A DNA stretch of 64,000 bases, from assembly GCF_024266705.1 (NCBI RefSeq), contig NZ_CP100757.1, forward strand, positions 372,001 to 436,000, in the 5' to 3' direction. Shown here one piece after another: positions 41,206 through 51,029 of the stretch. Below the pieces are notes generated by a model. It was not told the origin of the DNA and searched no databases. It saw only the letters and a list, made by a program, of their open reading frames with translations. This DNA comes from Natrinema gelatinilyticum. GTDB taxonomy: Archaea; Halobacteriota; Halobacteria; Halobacteriales; Natrialbaceae. Position numbers and translations under genes: made by a program. Each line of letters begins with the position of its first letter. Within the stretch, counting starts at the first letter, position 1.

Positions 41206-42600
41206 CATTGGTGTTCGGTTAAACACTGGATCACCTCGTGTAGGCTTCAGCCACTCGTTCACTAAGTAAGAGGCGTGATTTCTCTGGTTGACGAGCGTCA
41301 CGAAACAGCAACTCCGGCAGGTTCGGCGGTGGATGCCCGAACGACTGGGCCAACTCTTCGAGGATGAGCTGGGCGAGAGACCTGAAAGTCCTCGCCCAGC
41401 GTTCCCGAGGGAACACCGTCTCAGGAAACAGCTCCTGAAATATACCGAGCAAGGCTCTGCTGACCACGAGCGTCAGCAGAGCCGCCACAACCAGCAGTTC
41501 CACGATTGCTGGATCGCTTGTCTGGAACTTCTCCAGCCCATACAGCGATTTTAACTCCCGGAATAGCAATTCCACTTCCCACCGCAACCCATACAGCGCC
41601 GCAACTTGCCTCGGAGTGAACTCATCGGGCAGGTTCGTAACGTACAGATGGTAGTCGTCGGTGTCCTCGTTGCGGACACCGACGACGCGAAACTCCATCG
41701 TGTCGGTTGACTGTTTCCCTGCGTACGGCCGTCGCTTGAACGTGATCTCCACAGTCACGTCTACGATCTCGCGTGTGAGGTCGCCCAGAACGTCCTGGAG
41801 GCGACGGCCTGGCAAGGAAATGGCGCGCCCGCGCCATTTCCGCCGCTCCCCGACGATCAACGGGTTCGCGTTTGACTTCAGCCGCGTCAAAAAGAACCCG
41901 CCATTTTCCTCGATCAACGCGAACCGGCGGAAACTGTAGAACCCGAGATCGAACAGTAACAACCGGTCTCGCAGCCAGCTCCCTGTGCGGAGCTGGCTGC
42001 TCTCTTGGGTGCGTTCGTCGGTGAGCTGGAACTGTTCGAGGCTCTGAGTAGTAGCGTTATGGACGAGGTGAAGCTTCGCGCCGGACTGATCCGAGTGAGT
42101 CGCTGGAAACTCGCTAAGGAGCCGATGCAACCGGAAAACGGTTGCATCGGCGATCAGCACATCACGAAATAACTCGAACTGTGGTGCGATCGTGTGGGGA
42201 ACCGCGACCTCCTCGAGAGCGTGCTCGAGGAGGTCGCTCAACAGGGCACCAAGTGCTGGTGTGAACCGGTCATAGAAACTGGAGCGAGCAACAGTCTGGT
42301 TAGTCGCTGCGGAGTAGGCCCGCTGAAATCCGGCGATCGTGCGGGCTTCGCCGTCGACGGCGAAGCCCATGATGAGCGTCCAGACGAGCATCGTGATGTC
42401 GATTGTCCGGTGGCGTTGGACGACATCGCGCTCTCGCGCGATGTCTTCGATACGTTCGGCTGGAAACAGGGAAGTCAGCCGCCGTCGTATGAGGTCCGGG
42501 GAGAGCGTATTGAACACATTCTCTCCCCACGCGGTCTACAACGATAGCTTCGTCAATCGAGCGCAGTCTCTCGGTTTCTTGTCTTAACCGAACACGGATG
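41206..42600 (-). mobile_element. ISH8-type (IS4 family) insertion sequence, 1395 bp
   Basis: A perfect 10-bp duplication ATTTAGGCAG flanks it (41196-41205 and 42601-42610). The terminal inverted repeats begin CATTGGTGTTCGGTTAA on the left and end TTAACCGAACACGGATG on the right, differing at one position. Size, duplication length and transposase fit ISH8. It lies between the kinase gene and the dehydrogenase gene of one catabolic island, with the identical duplication implying a recent event. Confidence 0.92.
41231..42517 (-). CDS. ISH8-type IS4-family transposase
   Basis: A 428-aa DDE transposase. VLIADATVFRLHRLL carries the first Asp, LLFDLGFYSFRRF the second, and YGLRWEVELLFRELKSLYGL the catalytic Glu in the Y-(2)-R-(3)-E-(6)-K signature of IS4. 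The start is a GTG at 42517. The frame is intact, so the element may be mobile. Confidence 0.9.
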   Translation of the reverse strand: MFNTLSPDLIRRRLTSLFPAERIEDIARERDVVQRHRTIDITMLVWTLIMGFAVDGEARTIAGFQRAYSAATNQTVARSSFYDRFTPALGALLSDLLEHALEEVAVPHTIAPQFELFRDVLIADATVFRLHRLLSEFPATHSDQSGAKLHLVHNATTQSLEQFQLTDERTQESSQLRTGSWLRDRLLLFDLGFYSFRRFALIEENGGFFLTRLKSNANPLIVGERRKWRGRAISLPGRRLQDVLGDLTREIVDVTVEITFKRRPYAGKQSTDTMEFRVVGVRNEDTDDYHLYVTNLPDEFTPRQVAALYGLRWEVELLFRELKSLYGLEKFQTSDPAIVELLVVAALLTLVVSRALLGIFQELFPETVFPRERWARTFRSLAQLILEELAQSFGHPPPNLPELLFRDARQPEKSRLLLSERVAEAYTR

Positions 42601-42634
42601 ATTTAGGCAGGGAAAAGCCAGCGACGCTATCGAT

Positions 42635-43432
42635 TCAGCGGTCCTGTTTGTATTCGAGGAAAGTGTGATCCTGCATGACTGCAGTCCGGCCACCGTCGAC
42701 GAGCAGACTCGTCCCAGCGATGAACGAAGCTTCGTCGCTCGTCAGGAACGCCACAGTCGAGGCGACATCCTCCGGGGTGCCGATACGGCCCAGTGGATGC
42801 ATTGCTTCGACCCGCTCGCGGTCGTCGTCGCTCAGTTCCTCCCGGGTACGTTCGACCTCGATCCAGCCTGGATTGATCGTGTTCACGCGGATGCCCAGCG
42901 GGCCGAGTTCGAGCGCGAGCGCGCGGGTCATGCCGTTGATGCCCGCTTTCACTGCGTTGTAGGGGAACAGCCCGGGCATCGTCAGGAACGCGTGGTTCGA
43001 GGACATGTTGAGGATCGAGCTCCCCTCGGGCATGTGGTCGACAGCGTGTTTGACACAGAGCCAGAACGACCGGAAGTTGGTCTCGACGACGAACTCCCAG
43101 TCTTCGATCGCCGCTTCGGTCGCCGTCGTCTCGGTTTGTACCCCGGCGTTGTTGACGAGGACATCGATCCGACCGTACCTCTCGGCCGTCTCCTCAACGA
43201 GCGCCGCAATCGCCGCCGGGTCGCGCATGTCGGCTGCGATGAAGATCGCCTCGCCGCCGTCTCCGCGGATCGCATCGACGACCTGCGTACCGGCGTCTCC
43301 CGACCGACCGGTGACGACGACCGTTGCGCCCTCCAAAGCGAGTCGCTTCGCGATGCCCGCACCGATACCCTTTGTCGAACCGGTCACGATGGCAATTTCG
43401 TCGGCGTGTCGCGCCGACTCGGGATCAGTCAT
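42635..43432 (-). CDS. SDR-family sugar dehydrogenase, probable galactose dehydrogenase
   Basis: A 265-aa short-chain dehydrogenase. TGSTKGIGAGIAKRL is the NAD(P) loop, VLVNNAGVQTE the NNAG motif, NMSSNHAF the catalytic Ser, PYNAVKAGINGMTRALALEL the Tyr-x3-Lys pair, and INPGWIEV the C-terminal PG motif. In this cluster it most likely oxidises D-galactose (or glucose) to the lactone, the first step of the non-phosphorylating-start De Ley-Doudoroff route. Overlaps the next gene by 8 bp. Confidence 0.82.
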   Translation of the reverse strand: MTDPESARHADEIAIVTGSTKGIGAGIAKRLALEGATVVVTGRSGDAGTQVVDAIRGDGGEAIFIAADMRDPAAIAALVEETAERYGRIDVLVNNAGVQTETTATEAAIEDWEFVVETNFRSFWLCVKHAVDHMPEGSSILNMSSNHAFLTMPGLFPYNAVKAGINGMTRALALELGPLGIRVNTINPGWIEVERTREELSDDDRERVEAMHPLGRIGTPEDVASTVAFLTSDEASFIAGTSLLVDGGRTAVMQDHTFLEYKQDR

Positions 43433-44483
43433 CAGCTGTCACCGGTAAGGCGCTCGGGTCGCCCCGACCGGTGTACTTGGTCAGCAGTTCGACTTCCGTC
43501 CAGCGGTATGGGGTGCCATCCTCATGGAAGAGGTCGTGGAACCACGTCTCGGGGTCTTCGTCCTCGATTGCCTCCGCGATTGAGGTCTTTGCCGTGCTCC
43601 AGGGGAGATTGGTCTGGGTCTTCCCGTTGACCAACCCCCACGTGTAACAGCCGATGTTCCGTTCCTTGTAGTAGGGGAGGTGTGTCTGGACGTGGTTATC
43701 CCGCGTCCGGGCCAGCCACTCCGTACACAGCAGTGGTCGGTCGTAGGCTTCGAGGTCCTCGAGCCGCTCCCTGGTAAAGGAGAGTTCGCTGTAGTCGTGG
43801 AACGAGATCACGTCGGCGTGTTCGCTCCCGATCTGGTTCTGCGTGCTTCGGTTTGGGTCCCAGTTGACGCCGGCGGTGACCGGCTGTGTCGGGTCAGCCT
43901 CTCGGACCCAGTCGAAGGACTCCCGGAGTAGTGGCAGTGTCTGTTGGCCCATCTCGCTGTTGCCCGGCTCGTTGTAGACGTCCCAGATAATGACCCGCTC
44001 GTCCTCGCGGAACTCACCGACGATATCACGGACGTAGTCAGCGAGCCGTGGCCACGCCGACCGTTCGACGGCCCGCTCGTGGCCGGGACTCGGCGTCCAC
44101 TGACTGTTGTGTGTGTTCGACAGTGGCTCCTTCTGCGGCCCGAGATAGGGTTCGTCACCCGAGAAGGCAACGTCGTCGAAGAAGACGAACATCGTCGTGA
44201 GCCCGTTTCGATCGGCGATACCGAGGAACTCGTCCATTCGCTGTTTGAGTCCCTCCGGGTCGTCCTCCCAGACGACGTACTGCAGGAACACCCGGAGGGT
44301 GTTCATGCCGGCCGCGTTCGCCCACCCGAGTTCTCGGTCGATGGTCTCGGGGTCGAAGGAGTCGGCCAGCCACATTTCCGTCGGGTTGACCGCCGTACTC
44401 GGCAGGTAGTTACACCCGACGAGCCAGTCCTGTTGGCCGTACCAGTCCCATGCATCTTCTTTGCTCCAGCGTTCGGTTGTCAT
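43425..44483 (-). CDS. GH5-like glycoside hydrolase
   Basis: A 352-aa clan-A glycosidase-like protein. IIWDVYNEPGNSEM holds the acid/base Glu172, VISFHDYSEL follows, and LLCTEWLART holds the nucleophile Glu255. GMNTLRVFLQYVVW is the usual beta-2 strand. No signal peptide is seen, so it acts on imported oligosaccharides in the cytoplasm. Co-transcribed with the beta-galactosidase and sugar importer; it may trim another linkage of the same glycan. Confidence 0.75.
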   Translation of the reverse strand: MTTERWSKEDAWDWYGQQDWLVGCNYLPSTAVNPTEMWLADSFDPETIDRELGWANAAGMNTLRVFLQYVVWEDDPEGLKQRMDEFLGIADRNGLTTMFVFFDDVAFSGDEPYLGPQKEPLSNTHNSQWTPSPGHERAVERSAWPRLADYVRDIVGEFREDERVIIWDVYNEPGNSEMGQQTLPLLRESFDWVREADPTQPVTAGVNWDPNRSTQNQIGSEHADVISFHDYSELSFTRERLEDLEAYDRPLLCTEWLARTRDNHVQTHLPYYKERNIGCYTWGLVNGKTQTNLPWSTAKTSIAEAIEDEDPETWFHDLFHEDGTPYRWTEVELLTKYTGRGDPSALPVTADD

Positions 44484-44552
44484 GTATCGTGTTCGTTGTA
44501 TCGTCGTCGGATTGTTCGTACGCAGTGCTGTGAGACGGCAAGACGCCCGGTG

Positions 44553-45707
44553 TCACCACTCAGCGACGCTGCCGTCGTCGTGTCGCCAGACTGGGTTGTG
44601 CCAGTCGACCTCCTCGTCGGCGCACTCGCGGACGTAGTCGGCATCGATCTCGACGCCGAGTCCCGGCCCGTCAGGCAGGTCGACGAACCCCTCGTCGTAG
44701 TCGAAGACCGACGGGTCGCTGAGGTAGTCGAGGACGTCGTTGCCCTCGTTGTAGTGGATATCCAGGCTCTGTTCCTGGATCAGCGCGTTCGGGGCAACGG
44801 CGTCGACCTGCAGACACGACGCGAGCGCAATAGGGCCGAGCGGACAGTGTGGTGCCATCGCCACGTCGTAAGCCTCGGCCATCGCGGCGATCTTCTGTAC
44901 CTCGGTGATGCCGCCAGCGTGCGAGAGATCCGGCTGGATGACGTCGACGGCCCCGTTCTCGAAGACCTGTTTGAAATCCCACCGCGAGTACATCCGCTCG
45001 CCGGTCGCAATGGGCGTCGAAGTCTGGGCCGCGATCTGTGGAAGTGCGTCGTTGTGCCCCGGCAACACTGGCTCCTCGATGAAGAACGGCTCGTGTTCTT
45101 CGAGCGCACTGGCGAGACGTTTGGCCATTGGCTTGGTGACGCGGCCGTGGAAGTCCACCCCGATGTCGACCGCAGGGCCGACCTGCTGGCGGACTTCGCC
45201 GAGGCGGTCAACTGCCTCGGCGACGGCCTGCGGCGTATCCACGCGGCGGAGCTCCGCCGTCGCGTTCATCTTGAGCGCGGTGAACCCGGCGTCGACTTTC
45301 GCTGCTGCTGCCGCCCCGACATCGGCGGGACGGTCGCCGCCGACCCACTGGTAGACGCGGACGCGGTCGCGGACCGGCCCACCGAGCAGTTCGTAGACCG
45401 GGGCACCGAACTGCTTGCCCTTGATATCCCAGAGCGCCTGGTCGATCCCGGCGATTGCGGACATCAGCACCGGGCCGCCGCGGTAGAAGCCGCCGCGATA
45501 CATCGCCTGCCAGTGGTCCTCGATGCGGTGTGGGCTCTCGCCGAGCAGATACGTATCCAGGAGTTCCTCGACAGCCCCGCGGACGGTACGGGACCGCCCT
45601 TCGACCACCGGTTCGCCCCAGCCGACAGTGCCGTCGCTAGTCTCCAGTTGGAGGAACAGCCACCGCGGCGGCACCTCGAACAGCTCGTAGTTGGTGATCG
45701 TTGTCAT
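44553..45707 (-). CDS. dgoD: D-galactonate dehydratase (enolase superfamily)
   Basis: A 384-aa mandelate-racemase-group enzyme. DIGVDFHGRVTKPMA has the Asp and His pair typical of DgoD, FFIEEPVLPGH and IATGERMYSRWDF supply the other two metal ligands (Glu), QPDLSHAGGITE follows, and MAPHCPLGPIALA carries the catalytic His. It converts D-galactonate to 2-keto-3-deoxygalactonate, the substrate of the kinase at 40222. Overlaps the beta-galactosidase stop by 4 bp. Confidence 0.87.
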   Translation of the reverse strand: MTTITNYELFEVPPRWLFLQLETSDGTVGWGEPVVEGRSRTVRGAVEELLDTYLLGESPHRIEDHWQAMYRGGFYRGGPVLMSAIAGIDQALWDIKGKQFGAPVYELLGGPVRDRVRVYQWVGGDRPADVGAAAAAKVDAGFTALKMNATAELRRVDTPQAVAEAVDRLGEVRQQVGPAVDIGVDFHGRVTKPMAKRLASALEEHEPFFIEEPVLPGHNDALPQIAAQTSTPIATGERMYSRWDFKQVFENGAVDVIQPDLSHAGGITEVQKIAAMAEAYDVAMAPHCPLGPIALASCLQVDAVAPNALIQEQSLDIHYNEGNDVLDYLSDPSVFDYDEGFVDLPDGPGLGVEIDADYVRECADEEVDWHNPVWRHDDGSVAEW

Positions 45708-48514
45708 AGCTGGTTGGGTTCGAAGGACGAGGTATCGCTTCGCTCAGCGATGAGTCGTTCGAGGAGCACCGTTCCCACGGGGTGTTCGCCGTGGGATTGC
45801 CCGAGGGGGAAGGTCGTCACACAAACCTGGCCGTCGCCGACCGACCGGGTGAGTAGTGGGCTCCCCCAGTTTGCGATCCAGCCCTGAACGTACTCGACGT
45901 GGATATCGTCGTGTTCGGTATCGAGGTCCGTCACTAGCGCGTTTGGATAAATGCCCTCGAAGGCCCAGTCCAGCCGTTTGCTCCCGGTCAGATCTTCGAT
46001 GAGGGGACTGTCGTGGGTGTACAGCGCCGAACAGAGGTTCCAGTCTTCGCCCCGCGGGAGCTCCCGGTACTCGAAGAGGTCGTCGGCGGGAGTCACCTCG
46101 TGTAACCGTGGCAACAACAGGACGGTGCCGCCGGTTTCCGCGTAGCCACGGATTGTCGCGTCGAGCGTCGAGGCGACCGCAATGTCGACCTCGTCGGTCA
46201 GTTCGCGGGTCACGTCGTGCCGGGAGCCGATGAGGCGGTCGGCGACGTAGTTCTCCTGGACGAACACCGTCACGTCGTGGTTTGGCGTCCGTGCTGGTTC
46301 GACGACCGTCACGGGCACCTCGTTGCTCGCCGTCTCCGGTTCGCCCTCGCCTGCCGACTCGCTCGTGAACGTCACCTCGAGCGTATAGGTACCGGTTTCG
46401 GCGGCCGGTGGCGTCAGTGCCTCGACCGTCCGCGGGCGTGACCGCGCGTGAGCATCGACTGCGACCTCGAAACGCCCCTCGTCGACTGTTTTGTCGGTTG
46501 CATCGGCGAGGAGCGCCCACTCGACGGTCCCACGGTAGACATCGTGGCTGTCGTTGACCACGGTCACCGAGGCAGTAACCTCGTGGCCGCCCCAGACGAC
46601 GTGGTGTTCGGGATCGGCGACGACGAGCAGGTCGTTGTTGATCGCAGCGAACTCGTCGTGGAACGCCTTCTCTTCCCGGCGGTAGTCGAGGATGCCGTTG
46701 AACTCCCACTCGATGTCACTGAACTCAGTGATGATGTACCCCGAGATACCGCTGTGGACCCGCATCTGTTCGATGACATCCTTGATAGAGTGATACTCCC
46801 GCCACTGCCAGACCTCGGCGAGTTCCGAGAGTCCGTCGAAGATGGTCGAGAGCATCGACTCCTGGAAGCGTTTGTCGAACCCGGCGGGCGACCGCAGGTT
46901 CGATTCGAGGTGGACTTGCCGTTCGTTCACCGATCCCTCGGAATCCGTCAGGAATGGGTGAGTGTACCAGTCGGGTTCACCACCGTAGAACGCTTCGAGT
47001 GCCTCGGTATCCGACAGCCCCCACATACCGAACTCGGAGACGATGACAGGTGCCGACTCGGGGTCGGTGTGAGTCGCGGCGTAGTTGTCTTCGGGACGGG
47101 ACACCATCGCGTCGAGGTCATTGCCCCACGCGTCCGACCGGTCGGGACTGGCGAAATATCGGTGGTAGTCGTTGATGTCGGTTGCGACGTGGGCCCACCC
47201 GGAGTTGTCACAGACGAGTCGCGTCGGGTCCCAGTTTTTCGCCGTCTCGTAGAACTCGGCGAGGTACGACTGTTTGTCTTCGTCGTCCCAGATGAACGGC
47301 TCTCCCTCGGCGTGACCGATCCCCCACTCCTCGTTGTAAAGACTCCAAACGACGACGCTCGGGCGGTTGAAGTCCCGGTCGATGAGGTCCCGGAGCTGCT
47401 GGCGGACTTCCGTCCGTGATCGCTCCGTGTACCGGGCAGGGTTGGCGGGCTCCTCCCAGACGAGGATGCCCATTTTGTCGGCGAGTTCGACGAACTCAGG
47501 GTGGGCCGGTTTGATGTGTTTGCGGAGCAGGTTGAACCCGAGTTCTTTGGCGATCCGGATCTCCTGCTCGAAAAGGTCCTCGTCGAAGGGGCGGTACAGC
47601 GTTTCCGGGTAGTAGCCCTGGTCGAGGGCGCCGCGGACATAGAGTGGTTCGCCGTTAAGGTAGAGATGCCCGTCGTCGCTGCTGATCTCCCGCATTCCGA
47701 AGTAGTCGGTGTAGCTGTCGACGGTGCTGCCGTCGGTCGAGAGGGCTACCTCCACATCGTAGAGGGCGGGCTGGTCGGGGGTCCAGTAGACGGCATTCGG
47801 GATCGGTACCGAGACCGCCGTCGGAGCCTCCGGGTCGGCCTGACAGCTCGTCTTCGCGACGAGCTCGCCGTCGCGCTCCACCCGTACGGTTGCGGCGAGG
47901 TCCTCGGGCGGGTGGCTCTCGGCGACTGTCGTGAACTCCACGTGGGCGATGTCATCGTCGAGATCCGGCGTCACCTTCAGATCCGAGACGCGGATCAGCG
48001 GCCGGGTTTCGAGGGTGACGGCCTGCCAGATACCGCTGACGCGTGTGTACCACGGCTCGCCCTGCTTGCCGTGCGGAATCTCGCTGATGTCCTCGGGGTC
48101 TTCGACCCGAACGGTAACGACGTTCTCGCCGGGTTCGAGTGCGTCAGTGACGGCAATCTCGAACGGGAGATAGCCACCGCGGTGGCTGCCGCATTCGATG
48201 CCATTGACGTAGACCGTCGCACGGTAGTCGACCGCGCCGAATCTGAGGAAGATCTGTTTTCCGTCGGGAACTGCATCGAGATCGATCGATTTCCGGTACC
48301 AGACGACACCGGTGTACTCGGCGAGTTCATCAATTTCTTGCCACGCCGAGGGTACTGAAACCGAGAAGCAATCACCGTCGTCAGGCCACTCGGCGACGTC
48401 GTCCCACTCGTCGGCGATGCCGACGTCTTGGGTATCTCGCCGAAGCTGCCAGCGTCCGTTCAACGACCGACTAGAGCGGCCGGCGACGGTTTTCAGTGAA
48501 TTATTGAGTTTCAT
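45704..48514 (-). CDS. GH2 beta-galactosidase-type glycosidase
   Basis: A 936-aa GH2 enzyme. A jelly-roll sugar-binding domain (about 15-175, with GGYLPFEIAVTDALEPGEN) and an Ig-like domain (about 175-280) precede the TIM barrel. The barrel has VVWSLYNEEWGIG (acid/base Glu395) and PVIVSEFGMWGL (nucleophile Glu494). The C-terminal 350 residues contain further beta domains. The absence of a signal peptide points to cytoplasmic hydrolysis. A beta-galactosidase role is inferred from the galactonate dehydratase next to it; beta-glucuronidase or mannosidase activity cannot be excluded. Confidence 0.85.
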   Translation of the reverse strand: MKLNNSLKTVAGRSSRSLNGRWQLRRDTQDVGIADEWDDVAEWPDDGDCFSVSVPSAWQEIDELAEYTGVVWYRKSIDLDAVPDGKQIFLRFGAVDYRATVYVNGIECGSHRGGYLPFEIAVTDALEPGENVVTVRVEDPEDISEIPHGKQGEPWYTRVSGIWQAVTLETRPLIRVSDLKVTPDLDDDIAHVEFTTVAESHPPEDLAATVRVERDGELVAKTSCQADPEAPTAVSVPIPNAVYWTPDQPALYDVEVALSTDGSTVDSYTDYFGMREISSDDGHLYLNGEPLYVRGALDQGYYPETLYRPFDEDLFEQEIRIAKELGFNLLRKHIKPAHPEFVELADKMGILVWEEPANPARYTERSRTEVRQQLRDLIDRDFNRPSVVVWSLYNEEWGIGHAEGEPFIWDDEDKQSYLAEFYETAKNWDPTRLVCDNSGWAHVATDINDYHRYFASPDRSDAWGNDLDAMVSRPEDNYAATHTDPESAPVIVSEFGMWGLSDTEALEAFYGGEPDWYTHPFLTDSEGSVNERQVHLESNLRSPAGFDKRFQESMLSTIFDGLSELAEVWQWREYHSIKDVIEQMRVHSGISGYIITEFSDIEWEFNGILDYRREEKAFHDEFAAINNDLLVVADPEHHVVWGGHEVTASVTVVNDSHDVYRGTVEWALLADATDKTVDEGRFEVAVDAHARSRPRTVEALTPPAAETGTYTLEVTFTSESAGEGEPETASNEVPVTVVEPARTPNHDVTVFVQENYVADRLIGSRHDVTRELTDEVDIAVASTLDATIRGYAETGGTVLLLPRLHEVTPADDLFEYRELPRGEDWNLCSALYTHDSPLIEDLTGSKRLDWAFEGIYPNALVTDLDTEHDDIHVEYVQGWIANWGSPLLTRSVGDGQVCVTTFPLGQSHGEHPVGTVLLERLIAERSDTSSFEPNQL

Positions 48515-48594
48515 ATGTGTATTATTGTACTGCGATTAGGTTCTAATGTTCCGGATTTGAGTGTTGGTACTGTGTGTGCCGGATCGACGCGACC

Positions 48595-49251
48595 TCAGGC
48601 AGGCGAGTTCGATACCGGAGTCGATGCGTCCGTTGCGGTGGCTGCGTCGATGTCGTCGGCCAGATATTCGATGTGGTAGGAGAACGCCACTGCCGGAAAC
48701 AACAGGGCGAACCCGATCGTCAACAGTGCCGTCACCGCAAAGACAACGGCAGTGACGATCGCGAGCGACAGCGCAGCCGTCGGATGGGTGGCCGTCCAGA
48801 CGTACGCCTGCTTGAGTGCAGGACTGGGGGATGCACCGTTCGCCATCGCAACGGACGTCGGGATCAGGGCGATGACGAGGTAGCCCGCGACATAGAGGCC
48901 GATGACGGCGACGATCGGTTCGAATCCCGCGAGCGTCGCCCCCCCGCGAAGGGAGAGCCCTGCAGGGGCAGCGAACACTACCGGCAGGAAGCTAAGCAGT
49001 GCCGCGTGGACGCCGTTCGTCCGAAGTATGCGGACGACATAGCCACGGTCGAGTCGACCAGTGTCACGAAGCGACTGGATGGCGGCGTACGCACCGAGCG
49101 TCGCCGGGCCGATCGTGACTAGCGGAAGTGAGGCGACGAACCACGCGATACTCACCGCGACGAGAGTCACGCTGTGTCGGTAAACGAACCGCAGGGTTCG
49201 CTTGTGTGTGGGTCCAGCGTCGGTGTCTCCCCCAGAGTCGTGGCCCGACAT
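48595..49251 (-). CDS. DUF624 (YesL-like) membrane protein
   Basis: A 218-aa protein with about five to six helices, starting after a polar N-terminus; SLPLVTIGPATLGAYAAIQS is the family's conserved segment. In bacteria YesL-like proteins are encoded with sugar ABC transporters and glycosidases. Here it overlaps the MalG-like permease gene by 1 bp and precedes the GH2 gene, so it is probably an accessory of the same importer. Molecular role is unknown. Confidence 0.75.
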   Translation of the reverse strand: MSGHDSGGDTDAGPTHKRTLRFVYRHSVTLVAVSIAWFVASLPLVTIGPATLGAYAAIQSLRDTGRLDRGYVVRILRTNGVHAALLSFLPVVFAAPAGLSLRGGATLAGFEPIVAVIGLYVAGYLVIALIPTSVAMANGASPSPALKQAYVWTATHPTAALSLAIVTAVVFAVTALLTIGFALLFPAVAFSYHIEYLADDIDAATATDASTPVSNSPA

Positions 49252-50093
49252 TATCCTGTCGTCCCCTGCATCTGAACCGCGTTCACGAGTTGTTCTTGCA
49301 GGATGAGGAACACGATGAACAGCGGTGCGGCCGCGATGAGCGTCCCGGCCATCTCGGCACCAGGCTGGAATACCTGGGTTGGTTGCATCGTCACGATACC
49401 GACCGGCAGCGTGAACGACGTCGACCCCTGGAGCACGATCAGTGGCCAGAGGAACTGATTCCAGGTGTAGACGAAGGTGTAGAGTGACAGCGCGGCAATC
49501 GCCGGCTTCATTAGTGGTAGCACGATTCGCAGGTAGATCTGGAATGTGCTAAAGCCGTCGAGTTTCGCCGCCTCGATTACTGAATCGGGGAGATCCTTGA
49601 AGAACTGCGTGAACAGGAACACCCCGATCGGAATCGCGCTGAACGGGAGGATCACCGCGAGCGGGCTGTTGATCAGCCCGAACTCGGAGATGATGGTGTA
49701 CAGCGGCACCATGTTCGCGTAGATCGGTACCATGAAACTCGCGATGATGATCGTAAAGACGATGCGCTTGCCCGGCCAGTCGAGTTTGGTGAGCGAGAAT
49801 GCGATCATCGAGTCGAGGACGACGACGAGGACCGTCGTCGTCGCGGCGATGACGAGCGTGTTGAGGAACCACTGCACGATCGGTGTCCCATCCAGGACAA
49901 CCTGGTACCACTCGAAGGATATCTCGGGTGGGATCCAGTACGGCTGTTTGGAGAACGCGAACTGTTCGGTTTTCAACGATGTCGACAGCATATACAGGTA
50001 CGGAACGATGAACAGGAACGCCGCTCCGTACAGTGTCACGTACAGGCCAACTGTCTTCAAGCGTGGGAGATGCAGTCTTGTTTCAGCACTCAT
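49251..50093 (-). CDS. Sugar ABC transporter permease, MalG type
   Basis: A 280-aa permease with six helices and the EAA loop VIEAAKLDGFSTFQIYLRIVL (residues about 190-210). The N-terminal helix VGLYVTLYGAAFLFIVPYLY and the C-terminal tail fit CUT1-family MalG proteins. It overlaps the partner permease by 4 bp. Confidence 0.88.
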   Translation of the reverse strand: MSAETRLHLPRLKTVGLYVTLYGAAFLFIVPYLYMLSTSLKTEQFAFSKQPYWIPPEISFEWYQVVLDGTPIVQWFLNTLVIAATTTVLVVVLDSMIAFSLTKLDWPGKRIVFTIIIASFMVPIYANMVPLYTIISEFGLINSPLAVILPFSAIPIGVFLFTQFFKDLPDSVIEAAKLDGFSTFQIYLRIVLPLMKPAIAALSLYTFVYTWNQFLWPLIVLQGSTSFTLPVGIVTMQPTQVFQPGAEMAGTLIAAAPLFIVFLILQEQLVNAVQMQGTTG

Positions 50094-51010
50094 TGGTCGC
50101 TTCCTCCGATGAACTTGTAATTGATTAGCGATACGCTCACGAGCACTGCGAACAGGAAGTAGCCGATCGCAGCCGCGTAGCCGAACTCCTGTTGGCGGAA
50201 GGCGACCCGGAACAGATACATCACGAGCGTCTGTGTCGAGTCGCCCGGCCCGCCGTTAGTCATGATGTACACCTGTCCGAACACCTGAAACGAGGCGATG
50301 AGCTGGACGGTGGTCACGAACATGATCGCCGACCGCATCTGCGGGAGCGTGATGTCCTTGAACGCACGCCACGTACTCGCACCGTCGATTCGTGCGGCCT
50401 CGTACAGTCGCTCGGGGACGCCCTGTCTGGCGGCCAGGAGGATCACGAAGTTGAACCCGACGGTCCACCAGATCGTGGCCAACGCCACCGCTGGCATGGC
50501 GAACGTGAAGCTGTTCAGCCAGGCCGGCGGGTTGCTCATGAAGAACTCCAGGTAATAGTTGAACGGCCCGTATTCGGGGGCATACAGCTCGGCCCACATG
50601 AGTGACACGACCGAGACGGTCAGCACGTACGGGCTGAAAAACACCGTCCGGAGGAAGCGCTTGCCTCTGATGTTTTGGTTGACTCCGAGTGCGAGCGCGA
50701 GGCCGAGACCAACCAGCGTTGGCACCGTCAACAGGACGAAGAACACGGTTGCTCGGACAGCCTTCCAGAACGTCGGGTCCTGGACCATCCGGACATAGTT
50801 CTCGACGAGGATGAACTCCGACTGCGAGGGGTTGAATGCGTTCCAGTCGAAGAGGCTCATGTAGAACCCCTTCAACAGCGGGTACAGCAGGAACACGGCA
50901 AAGACCAGCAGGTACGGAATGGCGAATAGCACGCCGTCCCGTGTCTCCGAATCGACGGCGTCGACTCCGGGGAGTCGGCTCAGGACTGATCCTGTATCTT
51001 TGATTGCCAT
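50090..51010 (-). CDS. Sugar ABC transporter permease, MalF/UgpA type
   Basis: A 306-aa permease: FAIPYLLVFAVFLLYPLL is the first helix, LYEAARIDGASTWRAFKDIT the EAA loop, and IMTNGGPGDSTQTLVMYLF the conserved late segment of CUT1 permeases. It lies 19 bp after the binding-protein gene in the same operon. Confidence 0.88.
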   Translation of the reverse strand: MAIKDTGSVLSRLPGVDAVDSETRDGVLFAIPYLLVFAVFLLYPLLKGFYMSLFDWNAFNPSQSEFILVENYVRMVQDPTFWKAVRATVFFVLLTVPTLVGLGLALALGVNQNIRGKRFLRTVFFSPYVLTVSVVSLMWAELYAPEYGPFNYYLEFFMSNPPAWLNSFTFAMPAVALATIWWTVGFNFVILLAARQGVPERLYEAARIDGASTWRAFKDITLPQMRSAIMFVTTVQLIASFQVFGQVYIMTNGGPGDSTQTLVMYLFRVAFRQQEFGYAAAIGYFLFAVLVSVSLINYKFIGGSDQ

Positions 51011-51029
51011 TAGATACTCCTTTTGGTGG

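Noticed and set aside
43944..45887. 647-codon open frame on the plus strand
   Set aside because: It lies antisense to the GH5-like and galactonate dehydratase genes, which have clear catalytic motifs. High GC at third positions keeps the opposite frame open. Its translation has no family motif.
47501..48358. 285-codon plus-strand frame
   Set aside because: Antisense to the GH2 gene; no recognisable motif.
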